Shown here in pieces: positions 38,263 through 47,043 of a DNA stretch of 62,292 nt. A program made the translations under genes and the position numbers. The notes beneath the pieces were generated by a model, which saw only the letters and a program-made list of their open reading frames with translations, did no database searches and was not told the DNA's origin. How positions within the stretch are numbered: the first letter of the stretch is position 1; the number at the start of each line of letters is the position of its first letter. Origin of the DNA: Chitinophagaceae bacterium (GTDB lineage Bacteria; Bacteroidota; Bacteroidia; Chitinophagales; Chitinophagaceae); contig CANGIT010000016.1 of NCBI GenBank assembly GCA_947454155.1, forward strand, positions 1-62,292, read 5' to 3'.

Positions 38263-38715
38263 CTACTTCCTGATCAAACGAGGAAGTTCATCCACCAGTT
38301 CATCAAAGTCATGCAGCTGATCGGGCTTGCACAACTTTCTGATTGCAGCAAAATGCTCATATCGTATCGCTTCAATTTTCACCTGGTATTTTCCTATTTT
38401 ATTTTCAAGTGCATTTATTGTTATGCTGTCGGGCAGCTGTGTAAGCGTACTCATCAAAGCGCGTTTAGCCTCATTCAGTGAGTCATTCATTTCATCGATT
38501 CCGTTGCGATGAATATCAATCAGCTGATCGTATTTGATTTGCTGGCTTTGGTCGAAACCCAATCTTTCGATGATGATTTTACGGGGATCACGTGGACCTG
38601 GTCCTTCTGGGCCACCGGGGCCGCCGGGTGGACGTTGCAGAAATAAAACAATCAAGATAACATTGGCCAGTAACAATCCTGTTGAAACAACGACCAGTAA
38701 TTTCACTTTATTCAT
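38263..38715 (-). CDS. Spy/CnrX-like membrane-anchored periplasmic sensor, cassette 1
   Basis: 150 aa. One N-terminal membrane helix (about 5-27) is followed by a Pro/Gly-rich linker and a helical periplasmic domain with LGFDQSQQIKYDQL and LCKPDQLHDFDEL, the LTxxQ-type motifs of the heavy-metal-sensor/Spy superfamily. The start overlaps the stop of the preceding anti-sigma-like gene by 4 bp, so translation is coupled. In the cnr system a protein of this type senses metal and frees a sigma factor through the anti-sigma partner; the same chain is proposed here. The paralogue in cassette 2 is interrupted. Confidence 0.82.
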   Translation of the reverse strand: MNKVKLLVVVSTGLLLANVILIVLFLQRPPGGPGGPEGPGPRDPRKIIIERLGFDQSQQIKYDQLIDIHRNGIDEMNDSLNEAKRALMSTLTQLPDSITINALENKIGKYQVKIEAIRYEHFAAIRKLCKPDQLHDFDELVDELPRLIRK

Positions 38716-39002
38716 TGGTAAAGATTATTATCGTTATTAAAACTGTACAATGCTGTAGTATTGGACGAAGAATCAAGCTTATCGGTGTGGCGAGCCTGAT
38801 TGACATGCAATATCAACCACACATTCATCAACATCACCACCATGAAACAAGCAGAAATTACCCAAGTTCTTTTAACTACCCAGGCTTGCTCTTCCTTTTG
38901 CTGTTGAATCGCCTGATGTATTCTTGTCAGCAGAAAAGCAGGGGCTTCCACTTCTCTCACCTCAAGCAACGGATCGAATATGTCTTTGTTGATTTCACTC
39001 AT
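38712..39002 (-). CDS. Small single-TM protein, putative anti-sigma factor, cassette 1
   Basis: 96 aa. Cytoplasmic N-terminal part (IFDPLLEVREVEAP, then LLTRIHQAIQQQ), one membrane helix at about 46-66 (WVISACFMVVMLMNVWLIL), and a short outer tail. The layout parallels the 93-aa protein of cassette 2. Position between the ECF sigma gene and the sensor, with a 4-bp overlap to the sensor, supports an anti-sigma role. No catalytic or zinc motif is seen. Confidence 0.7.
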   Translation of the reverse strand: MSEINKDIFDPLLEVREVEAPAFLLTRIHQAIQQQKEEQAWVVKRTWVISACFMVVMLMNVWLILHVNQARHTDKLDSSSNTTALYSFNNDNNLYQ

Positions 39003-39060
39003 ATTTTTGAATTATTGACAGTTATAGCTATCAATCGCCCGCAGTTGGACGACCGCTTTT

Positions 39061-39582
39061 TCAATTTCCTTCTGTTTGATTTATTTTTTTCTGTAAAGCC
39101 AGTTTTGCCCTTTGCAGCAAAGATTCCACCGCTTTGGGGGTGGAGCCCATGATTTCGGCGACTTCCACCTGCGACTTTTTCATCATCTTGCTTAATATAA
39201 TGACCGTTTTGTAATTTTCCGGCAACGCATTGATGCATTCGAAAAGTCTGCTCATGCTTTCTTTTTGCTCCGCCAGAACTCCCGGGTGATCGAAATGAGG
39301 AGCACCATCCCAAGTGTTATCGTCGCTGCCAAAAACGGAGAACAAAAGCCCCAAACGTCTTTTTCTTTTTCTGCTGCGCAGATGATCGATGCATTTATTC
39401 ACGGCAATGCGGTAAATCCAGGTAGACAAAGCCGACTGGTGCTGAAACTGATGCAAGGATTGATGAACGGTTACAAACACTTCCTGCGTCACATCCTGCG
39501 CATCTTGCGTATGTTGCAGGTAATGCAAACAAAGGCTGTACACCTTATCGGCATGTTGTTGATATATGGTATCGAATGACAA
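39061..39582 (-). CDS. ECF-type RNA polymerase sigma factor, cassette 1
   Basis: 173 aa. Region 2: IYQQHADKVYSLCLHYL and QDAQDVTQEVFVTVHQSL, with STWIYRIAVNKCIDHLRSR. Region 4: LPENYKTVIILSKMMKKS and QVEVAEIMGSTPKAVESLL. The start codon is TTG (39582-39580), as in the cassette-2 sigma gene; no in-frame ATG lies upstream. The gene follows the TolC-like gene by 120 bp. It is proposed to transcribe its own cassette and the multicopper oxidase. Confidence 0.92.
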   Translation of the reverse strand: MSFDTIYQQHADKVYSLCLHYLQHTQDAQDVTQEVFVTVHQSLHQFQHQSALSTWIYRIAVNKCIDHLRSRKRKRRLGLLFSVFGSDDNTWDGAPHFDHPGVLAEQKESMSRLFECINALPENYKTVIILSKMMKKSQVEVAEIMGSTPKAVESLLQRAKLALQKKINQTEGN

Positions 39583-39701
39583 TGAAGAAAATGAATGGTA
39601 ACAGGAAATCAGATAGCAAACATAGCTATCAACAGATGATTAGCGGATAAAAGTTTTAAACAGACGAAATGCAGTCAACAAATGATGGAAGGATGTTGGT
39701 A

Positions 39702-41003
39702 TTAAAGTGAAAGTTGATTGGATATTCTTTTCAGTTCTGTTTCGGCCAGTTTGGTGTTGTACATCAACTGAATCAAGTGAAAGCCCGAGGCTTCGTAACT
39801 TTTTTGCGCTTCCCTCAATTCGAGGATGGTGGCCGACGACAATTGAAAACGCTGCAACGCCAGATCCACCAGCTGTTTCGACATGTTGCAGATATCTCGC
39901 TGAGCTTTTAACTGAGCCAGACCAGTGGTGTAAGCCTGGTAAACTTTGGAGGCGCTGGTTTGAAAATCTGCCATTGCGTTTTCATGTTGTAAATGGGCTG
40001 TTTGCGTTCTCACCGCTGCCATTTGTTCTTGCCTTTTGCTGTTGCCTCCGTTGTATACCGGTATTGAAATGCCCAAACCCACAAACGGTCCATAATTCTG
40101 ATTCAACAATAATTGTCCAGCACCTGCTTTTGCCTGCAGATAATTGATTCCCGCAAATGAATTAAGCGAAGGCTTGCGCAAAGCGGCGGCTTCTTTTTGC
40201 AGGTACTCATTAATTTTAATCTGTTCGCCCAGTGCCAACAATTCAGGATTGGCCGACACCCGGTTCAACACATCGGCATACACCAGATTTTCATTGATGG
40301 TGATGCTGTCTGTCAAATTCAGTAATGTATCTGCAGGTAAATGCAACAGATTGTTCAAATCGGCACGGGTTTGTTTGATGTAAGCCTCTTGCTGGCTGAT
40401 GTCTTGTTCACGGGTATTCAGATCTATCTGAATTTGAAACTGATCGGCTTCTGTAGCCAATCCTACCTGTCGTCTGGTTTTTATGATGTCCAGTTGTTTT
40501 TGAGAAATGGCTAAACTCGTTTGTAAGGTCTTTAGCAAGGATTGCTGACGGATGACATCAAAATAAGCGACTGTTACCGCAGCTATTGTGTTTTGTATAC
40601 GGGCATTAAGCACTTGCTGACTTTGTGCTTCCAATGCCTGCAGTCTTTTTTGGGCCGCCACTACCCTGTTGCCGTTATATAAAAGCCAGCCGGCTGTAAG
40701 ATTTCCATTCAGATTATTCGAGGCGATGCCACTGCGATCGATGATGGTTCCATTGTTGAGTTTTTGATTGACACTGATCAAACTCTCCTGATTGTTGACA
40801 TTGGCACTCACAACGGGAAGTCCACCGGCCATACCGTTGCTGTTGGCTAAATGGGTCAGTTGCGCATTGTTTTTTTCAATCAGAATGTCGTAGTTATGCT
40901 GTAAAGCAATGTTATAAGCATCAGACAAATGAAGGTCTTGTGCTGATAATGAAAATGCCGTGCAAAAATTCGCAAAGCATATGACTAAGATTTTTCTGTA
41001 CAT
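39702..41003 (-). CDS. TolC-family outer-membrane efflux protein
   Basis: 433 aa. Signal peptide ends LSAQ. Two repeats of long coiled-coil helices are visible, with the typical start LSDAYNIALQHNYDI and the C-terminal counterpart QRFQLSSATILELREAQKS. It forms the exit duct for the RND pump encoded 22 bp upstream. It is the last gene of the efflux operon. The substrate is not evident. Confidence 0.93.
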   Translation of the reverse strand: MYRKILVICFANFCTAFSLSAQDLHLSDAYNIALQHNYDILIEKNNAQLTHLANSNGMAGGLPVVSANVNNQESLISVNQKLNNGTIIDRSGIASNNLNGNLTAGWLLYNGNRVVAAQKRLQALEAQSQQVLNARIQNTIAAVTVAYFDVIRQQSLLKTLQTSLAISQKQLDIIKTRRQVGLATEADQFQIQIDLNTREQDISQQEAYIKQTRADLNNLLHLPADTLLNLTDSITINENLVYADVLNRVSANPELLALGEQIKINEYLQKEAAALRKPSLNSFAGINYLQAKAGAGQLLLNQNYGPFVGLGISIPVYNGGNSKRQEQMAAVRTQTAHLQHENAMADFQTSASKVYQAYTTGLAQLKAQRDICNMSKQLVDLALQRFQLSSATILELREAQKSYEASGFHLIQLMYNTKLAETELKRISNQLSL

Positions 41004-41025
41004 GTTATTTGATTATGACAAATGA

Positions 41026-44000
41026 TCAATCTTCTTTTTGATCTTTTCGCACCCCGCTCATGTAGGTGTACATGGCCGGTATCACCAGCAAAGTCAGGAG
41101 CAAAGAGAAAAGAATTCCACCCACAATAACAATTCCCAAAGGAATACGGCTGGTGCTCGCCGCGCCCAAGCTTAACGCAATGGGCAATGCACCCAATCCT
41201 GTGGCCAGACTGGTCATTAAAATAGGACGAAGCCTTTGCTGAGCAGCCAACAACACTGCTTGTTTTTTATCGAGCCCCTCTTTTCTTTTTTGGTTGGCGA
41301 ACTCAACAATCAGAATTCCATTTTTGGTCACCAAACCTATCAGCATGATCATACCGATTTGCGAAAAGATATTGATGGTTTGATCAAACAGCCAGAGACT
41401 GAGCAAAGCACCCGCCAGGGCCAAAGGAACTGTAATCATGATGATCACCGGATCTCGGAAACTTTCAAATTGCGCCGCCAGAACCAGATAGATCAGCACC
41501 AAGGCCAATAAAAAGGCGAAGTTGGTATTGCTGCTACTTTCGGCAAAGTCGCGCGATGGTCCGGCCAGGTCGGTTTGAAAGCTATCATCCAGCAATCTGT
41601 CGGCAATTGCCTGCATGGCTTTCACGCCGTCGCCAATGGTTTTGCCTTCGGCAAGAGCAGCCTGAATGGTGGCCGACTTATACCTGTTGAAATGAAAAAG
41701 CGTGGAAGGTTGTGCATTATCCTGCATTTTCACAACAGCCGAAAGGGGAATACTTTCTCCTTTGTTGTTTCGAACATAAAGATTGGAAATGTCGCTCGGC
41801 ACTCTTCTTTCCTGATAATCCACTTGCGAAATCACCTGGTATTGTTTGCCGTTGTTGATATAATACGCCAGTCGTCTTCCACTGAAAGCACTTTGCAAAA
41901 CATCACCCACATCACTTACATTCACGCCCAAAGCAACTGCACGGGTTCTGTCGATAGTGAGCGACAGTTCAGGTTTATTGAATTTCAGATTGGCATCTAC
42001 AGTTGGCGTAATGAAGGTTTTGTCTTTGCGGGCCTCTTCCAAAAACTTAGGCACAAAGGTTTTCAATTTCTCAAAATCGAGGTTTTGTATGATGAACTGC
42101 ACCGGCAACGAACCCCTGGAGCTCAGTCCCACCGAAATAGTTTGCTCTTGAATGGCGGCGATGCGCACTTGATTGAAACGGGTTAGTTTTTTAGAAAGTT
42201 CTTGCGCGATGTCCATTTGCGAGCGATGGCGCAATTTGGGATCCACAAGATTTACCCTGCCCAAACCTGAATTCAATCCGGTTGAAAAAATACTGGGTAT
42301 CAAAGCAAAAACAAATTGCTTTTCCGGAACCGAGTCGGCCAGGAATTTGGTGATCTGATCACCGGCATCCACCATGTAATCATAACTGGCTCCCTCAGGA
42401 CCGGTGACAATAAAACGGATGGTGCTTTTATCTTCCATGGGTGCCAATTCGCTTTGCAGGTTGTTCATGAAATAAAAAATCATACCGCCGCAGATAGTCA
42501 CTACTATCCAGGCCATCCATCTGATGCGCAAAAAAGCATTCAATATATTTCTGTACCCATTTTCCATGCCTTTGAAAAAAGGTTCGGTGGCTTCATAGAA
42601 TTTTCCGTGTCCGGATTTCTTACGATGAAGCACCACATTCAGCACCGGTGTGATGGTAAGGGATACAAAGGCCGAAATCAAGACTGCGGCAGCCACCACA
42701 ATACCAAATTCACGGAACAGACTGCCCACAAATCCCTGTAAAAATATCACCGGCAAAAACACCACCGCCAAGGTGATGGAAGTGGAAATCACGGCAAAGA
42801 AAATCTCCTTGCTTCCTTCAAGTGCTGCCTTTCGTATCGGCAATCCCTCCTCGAGTTTTCTGAAAATATTTTCCGTCACCACAATACCGTCATCCACCAC
42901 CAAACCAGTAGCCAGCACAATGGCCAGCAAGGTGAGGATATTGATACTGAATCCCGCAAAATACATGATGAAAAAAGTAGCGATTAGGGAAATCGGAATA
43001 TCGATCAAGGGCCTTATGGCGATGAGGAAATTTCTGAAAAAGAAAAAGATTACCAACACCACCAAACTGAAAGAGATCAATAAAGTGTCAGCCACTTCAC
43101 GTATGCTTTTTCTAACGTTTTTGGTGTTGTCAATCAACGGAGTAAGGGTGATGTCTCCATGCTGCGCTTTGTCGATTTCTGCAATTCTTTTATAGAATGC
43201 GTCTGCAATCCGGATATAGTTGGCTCCCGGCTGAGGGGTAATGGCCACACCGATACCATTGATTTGATTGAGCTTCCAGCTGAGTTCAAGATTTTCGGGA
43301 CCGATTTCCACGCGGGCCACATCGCTTAGCCTTACAATACCATTGCTGTTTTCTCTGATGATCAGTTCATTGAAATCTTTTTCGGAAACCAATCTGCCCA
43401 ACACCCGAATCGACATTTCGGTTCTTGAGCCGTAAATTTTCCCGGATGGCATTTCCACATTTTCCTTATCGAGCGCAGTTTTGATGTCGCTGAACGTGAT
43501 ATTATGCTCGTTCATCTTGCCGGTATTGAGCCAAAGTCGCATGGCCGGACGCTTTTGCCCGATGATGGTTACCGAACTGACTTCCGGGATGGTCTGTAGT
43601 TTTTCCTGCAATACATCTTCCGCGTACTGACTCAATTCCAATAAACCTTTAGTCTTACTTTGCAAGGCCACAAGAATAATGAAATCGCTGTTAGCGTCAC
43701 TTTTAGTCACCACCGGTGGCGCATCCAGATCTTGTGGGAGGTTACGAATCGCCTGCCCTACTTTATCTCTCACATCATTGGCGGCGGCTTCCAAATCGGA
43801 TCCCACGTTGAACTCTACCGTGATGTTGCTTCTGCCGGTACTGCTCGAAGAACTGATGGAGCGAATACCCTGTATGCCGTTGATGATTTTTTCGAGTGGC
43901 TCGGTAATCTGACTTTCCACAATATCGGCATTGGCACCGGCATAAGCGGTGCTGACACTGATGGTAGGCGGATCGATAGCCGGGTATTCTCTTACAGCTA

Positions 44001-44094
44001 AAAAATAATAGCCCACAGCACCAAACAAAATGATGAGCAAGTTCATCACGGTAGCCAGCACAGGACGCTTGAGCGACAATTCGGAAATATTCAT
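41026..44094 (-). CDS. RND-family efflux pump, HAE1/AcrB-like inner-membrane transporter
   Basis: 1022 aa, the usual length. LSLKRPVLATVMNLLIILFG opens TM1; VDDGIVVTENIFRKLEEG in TM4 carries the paired Asp of the proton relay in the HAE1 (drug) form rather than the metal-exporter form. The porter domains follow, and the second half has GLVTKNGILIVEFANQ. It should use the proton gradient to expel substrates through the TolC partner. Although adjacent to a metal-sensor-like sigma cassette, the signature argues for organic substrates. It sits between the adaptor gene (67 bp) and the TolC gene (22 bp). Confidence 0.95.
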   Translation of the reverse strand: MNISELSLKRPVLATVMNLLIILFGAVGYYFLAVREYPAIDPPTISVSTAYAGANADIVESQITEPLEKIINGIQGIRSISSSSSTGRSNITVEFNVGSDLEAAANDVRDKVGQAIRNLPQDLDAPPVVTKSDANSDFIILVALQSKTKGLLELSQYAEDVLQEKLQTIPEVSSVTIIGQKRPAMRLWLNTGKMNEHNITFSDIKTALDKENVEMPSGKIYGSRTEMSIRVLGRLVSEKDFNELIIRENSNGIVRLSDVARVEIGPENLELSWKLNQINGIGVAITPQPGANYIRIADAFYKRIAEIDKAQHGDITLTPLIDNTKNVRKSIREVADTLLISFSLVVLVIFFFFRNFLIAIRPLIDIPISLIATFFIMYFAGFSINILTLLAIVLATGLVVDDGIVVTENIFRKLEEGLPIRKAALEGSKEIFFAVISTSITLAVVFLPVIFLQGFVGSLFREFGIVVAAAVLISAFVSLTITPVLNVVLHRKKSGHGKFYEATEPFFKGMENGYRNILNAFLRIRWMAWIVVTICGGMIFYFMNNLQSELAPMEDKSTIRFIVTGPEGASYDYMVDAGDQITKFLADSVPEKQFVFALIPSIFSTGLNSGLGRVNLVDPKLRHRSQMDIAQELSKKLTRFNQVRIAAIQEQTISVGLSSRGSLPVQFIIQNLDFEKLKTFVPKFLEEARKDKTFITPTVDANLKFNKPELSLTIDRTRAVALGVNVSDVGDVLQSAFSGRRLAYYINNGKQYQVISQVDYQERRVPSDISNLYVRNNKGESIPLSAVVKMQDNAQPSTLFHFNRYKSATIQAALAEGKTIGDGVKAMQAIADRLLDDSFQTDLAGPSRDFAESSSNTNFAFLLALVLIYLVLAAQFESFRDPVIIMITVPLALAGALLSLWLFDQTINIFSQIGMIMLIGLVTKNGILIVEFANQKRKEGLDKKQAVLLAAQQRLRPILMTSLATGLGALPIALSLGAASTSRIPLGIVIVGGILFSLLLTLLVIPAMYTYMSGVRKDQKED

Positions 44095-44161
44095 TTACAA
44101 TATTTTAAAGCAAAAGCAAAAATTCAAAAAAAATGAAAGCAACTTCTTGTGTGATGAAACT

Positions 44162-45214
44162 TTAATTACCCATCATATCCTGCACTTTCTTTACCGACTT
44201 CACCTTCAGGTCTGCACCTTTTTTTACAAAAAGCACCCCCATCACCACAATACTGTCGCCGGCTTCAATGCCCTCTTTGATTTCTACACTATTGGCAGTT
44301 CTGTAACCTGTTGTCACTTTTACAAATTCGCCTTTCCCGTTTCTAACTAGAATCAGTTTGTTGGCAGTGGCATCCGGGATGATGGCATTGGATGGCACCA
44401 TAAAACTTCCGGAAGGCGACGAAACATCGATATATACTTTTACAAATGCACCGGGCTGAACATCGTTTTTTGCCGCTATCGCTCTCACTTTGATATTTCG
44501 GGTAGAGAGATCAACCTGAGGATCGATGGCTTCAATGACGGCGATATGTTGTAAAGTGTCTGTGGCAGTAAATGAAAGTTTACCCCCTTTTTTGATAAAG
44601 CCTGCGTAAGATTCAGGAATGGTGAAATCGATTTTAATCTTATCGGTTTGTTGCAAGGTGGCAATAATGGTAGATGGCGTCACAAAAGCTCCTGGACTGA
44701 TATTCCTCAAGCCCAATTGTCCGCTGAAAGGCGCCTTGATCAGCGTCTTTTCAATTTGCGCATCTAACAGTTGAATGTCTGCTTTTATAGCATCCAAATT
44801 ACTTAAAGCTAAATCGTAGTCAGATTGATTAATAGCATTTATGGCCAATAACTTACGTTGTCTTTCTTCTGTTTTTTCGGCCAAAGATAATTGCACTTTA
44901 CTTTTCGCCAGCTGAGCCTGAAGATCCTGGTCATTGATTTTAGCAAGAACAGTTCCGGCACTCACATGAGCTCCATCCGGAACATTCAACAATACCAATC
45001 TGCCACTTACTTCGGGATGGATTTCCAGACTTTCATTGGCCAATGCGGTTCCGTTGGCTTCAACCGATTGAGGAAAAATTACCTTCTCCGCCACGATCAC
45101 GTCTACATTCACCGGAGGCGGTGGACCCGAAGGAGCAGCATCTTGCTTACCGGATTTACAGGAGGCTAACAGCAATACCATCCAAGCGACTGAAAGGAAA
45201 AAATATCGATTCAT
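44162..45214 (-). CDS. RND periplasmic adaptor (membrane fusion) lipoprotein
   Basis: 350 aa. Lipobox LLASC (Cys19), then a Pro-rich linker. A split lipoyl domain (ALANESLEIHPEVSGRL and APFSGQLGLRNISPGAFV) flanks a helical hairpin, followed by the beta-barrel and membrane-proximal domains (VPSNAIIPD, VVMGVLFVKKGADL). It links the pump to the outer-membrane channel. It is the first gene of the three-gene efflux operon. Confidence 0.94.
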   Translation of the reverse strand: MNRYFFLSVAWMVLLLASCKSGKQDAAPSGPPPPVNVDVIVAEKVIFPQSVEANGTALANESLEIHPEVSGRLVLLNVPDGAHVSAGTVLAKINDQDLQAQLAKSKVQLSLAEKTEERQRKLLAINAINQSDYDLALSNLDAIKADIQLLDAQIEKTLIKAPFSGQLGLRNISPGAFVTPSTIIATLQQTDKIKIDFTIPESYAGFIKKGGKLSFTATDTLQHIAVIEAIDPQVDLSTRNIKVRAIAAKNDVQPGAFVKVYIDVSSPSGSFMVPSNAIIPDATANKLILVRNGKGEFVKVTTGYRTANSVEIKEGIEAGDSIVVMGVLFVKKGADLKVKSVKKVQDMMGN

Positions 45215-45305
45215 GGGGGATTTTTTAAAATGATGGCGAAGGTAAGATTTATCTAATTGTTACCATTGAGGAAAGAAAAGGTGTTTGTGTATTTCCCGAA
45301 ATAAA

Positions 45306-45331
45306 AAGCCCCAACGAAATCGTCGGGGCTT
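45306..45331 (-). terminator. Orphan minus-strand terminator
   Basis: AAGCCCC (45306-45312) pairs with GGGGCTT (45325-45331), with an inner ACGA/TCGT stem. T-rich sequence follows only on the minus strand. No annotated minus-strand gene precedes it. Confidence 0.8.
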
Positions 45332-45560
45332 GATATTGTGGCTTCAGTTTGTTGTTACTTGTCAGTTACATAGGATTTGGAAGCCAGTTGGTCTTTTCAA
45401 AGGATTCGGATAGGATGTTGGTTTTTTCATTGGATTGGAAAAGTGGTTTCAGAGATATTGGATGCTTTTTCCTTGTTGATATAAAAGTAGAAGTTGTAGA
45501 TGAGCGTAACAAAGAACTTGAAGCGCATGTTGTAAAATTCGGTTGAACTACTTGCAGGCC
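45306..45560 (-). ncRNA. Candidate small RNA ahead of an orphan terminator
   Basis: On the minus strand the segment before the terminator is notably G-poor and contains several ATCC motifs in degenerate 28-30-nt units. Bases 45341-45358 and 45506-45524 are near-complementary (GCTTCAGTTTGTTGTTAC against its imperfect inverse), which would close a loop of about 185 nt directly before the terminator. No known RNA family is recognised. It could instead carry one or two tiny peptides. The 5' end is a guess. Confidence 0.35.
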
Positions 45561-45708
45561 CTAAGTACTCTTACTTAAAATTGACTTTACTTCATTAAAA
45601 TCAAGTTGAATGAAGGCCGATTTCTTCAAGAAACTTACCGATAAAAACTATGCCTTACTGATATTATGCAAAGGTATTTTTCCGATATTTGCTCAATTCC
45701 AAATGCAC

Positions 45709-46965
45709 ATGAAGCTATTACTAAAGCAAGTTCGCATCATCTCACCTGCATCGCCATTTCATCAATTACAGAAAGACATTTTAATTCAAAACGGAAAAAT
45801 TCAGCTTATCGAAGATCATATTGCTGAAGAAGCCGACCAAGTGATTACAGGCGATGATTTACATGTAAGTATTGGATGGATGGATATGTTTGCGCATTTT
45901 GCAGACCCCGGAGCGGAGCACAGAGAAACCATCGCTACCGGCGCCATCGCTGCTGCTGCTGGAGGATTCACTGATGTGATGATTATTCCCAACACTAAAC
46001 CCGTTATCGACAGTAAAACCCAGGTAGAATACGTTTTAAAAAGTGCAAAAGACCTGCCTGTCAATATTTACCCGATAGGCGCCATCACTAAAAATACAGA
46101 AGGCAAAGAACTCGCCGAAATGTACGATATGTATCATTCGGGCGCCATCGCTTTTTCTGATGGCACCAAACCTGTGCAACAGGCCAACATCATGATTAAA
46201 GCACTCCAATATGCATTAGCTCATCAAACCCTTACCATACAGCTGCCCGACGACACCTCTATTTCCAATCACGGACTGATCAATGAAGGCGTCATCAGTA
46301 CTCAACTAGGACTACCGGGCAAGCCATCCATTGCCGAAAAGCTCATCATTGCCAGAGACATCGAACTGATGAAATATACCGGCGCCCGCTTACATTTTAC
46401 CGGAATTTCCACCCAAAAAAGCCTGAACATGATTTTGGCCGCCAAACAAGAAGGCTGGCCGGTTACTTGTTCTGTAACACCTTATCATCTTTACTTCTGC
46501 GACGAAGATTTGCAGGCCTACAATACCCATCTCAAAGTGAATCCCCCGCTTAGAAACAGAACCGACCATATGGCACTTCAAGCCGCTTTTCAACGCGGAG
46601 ATATCGATGCGCTGGCCACCCATCATCAGCCTTTGCACTGGGACGATAAAACTTGCGAATTTGAGTATGCGAAATATGGCATGATTGGTCTTGAAACCGC
46701 TTTTGCCGTGGCCAATGAAATCACCAACGATTTATCCAGCCTGATCAAAATGCTGACACTCACCCCACGCCAACTTACCGGCGTTTCTGTACCGGAAATT
46801 GAAGTGGGCGCCAAGGCCTGTCTTACAATTTTCGAACCTTCCACTACCTATACTTTCACCAAAGACATGGTCAAATCCAGGTCGTACAATACACCATTCA
46901 TTGGCAAAACTTTAAAAGGCAAAGTAAGAGGCATCATCAACAACAATCAATCTTATTTTAATTAA
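45709..46965 (+). CDS. Dihydroorotase homologue lacking catalytic residues
   Basis: 418 aa from the ATG at 45709; the frame is open further upstream, but MKLLLKQVRIISPAS is the normal N-terminus of the family. The fold is clearly that of type-I dihydroorotase (GGFTDVMIIPNTKPVID, NPPLRNRTDHMALQ, NTPFIGKTLKGKV). Key sites differ: the metal motif DxHxHxREPG reads DMFAHFADPG, HCED reads LPDD, HVCHVST reads HFTGIST, TPHHL reads TPYHL and TDHAPH reads THHQPLH. All these metal-binding or catalytic positions are changed, so it should not hydrolyse dihydroorotate. Inactive homologues (PyrC' of Pseudomonas) act as structural partners of aspartate carbamoyltransferase; such a role is inference. The sequence is otherwise intact, not decayed. 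Confidence 0.88.
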   Translation: MKLLLKQVRIISPASPFHQLQKDILIQNGKIQLIEDHIAEEADQVITGDDLHVSIGWMDMFAHFADPGAEHRETIATGAIAAAAGGFTDVMIIPNTKPVIDSKTQVEYVLKSAKDLPVNIYPIGAITKNTEGKELAEMYDMYHSGAIAFSDGTKPVQQANIMIKALQYALAHQTLTIQLPDDTSISNHGLINEGVISTQLGLPGKPSIAEKLIIARDIELMKYTGARLHFTGISTQKSLNMILAAKQEGWPVTCSVTPYHLYFCDEDLQAYNTHLKVNPPLRNRTDHMALQAAFQRGDIDALATHHQPLHWDDKTCEFEYAKYGMIGLETAFAVANEITNDLSSLIKMLTLTPRQLTGVSVPEIEVGAKACLTIFEPSTTYTFTKDMVKSRSYNTPFIGKTLKGKVRGIINNNQSYFN

Positions 46966-47043
46966 CAACAACAAAATCTAGTTTCCTGTTTTGTACTTGA
47001 ACTAGAAAAGAAGAGCACTTTCGAATCTAATAATCAAATTTTC

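Larger units (their letters stand above)
45215..45708. other. 494-bp intergenic region with a minus-strand terminator and candidate small RNA
   Basis: No convincing protein gene is seen. A strong minus-strand terminator (45306-45331) cannot belong to the plus-strand gene on its right or to the efflux operon on its left, so a short minus-strand transcript is implied. Possible tiny frames exist on both strands (up to 65 aa on plus, 33 aa on minus) but have no homology I recognise. A possible minus-strand promoter box (TACCTTTG, fitting TAnnTTTG) lies at 45669-45676. Confidence 0.5.

Noticed and set aside
41575..42741. Plus-strand frames of 141-203 aa opposite the RND pump
   Set aside because: Shadows of the pump gene, which is well supported on the minus strand.
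45349..45546. 65-aa plus-strand protein in the efflux/dihydroorotase gap
   Set aside because: No recognisable motif; overlaps the candidate minus-strand RNA and its degenerate repeats. Left as possible but unsupported.
45709..46965. Calling this gene a functional pyrC
   Set aside because: The motifs needed for metal binding and catalysis are all altered, despite the overall family match.
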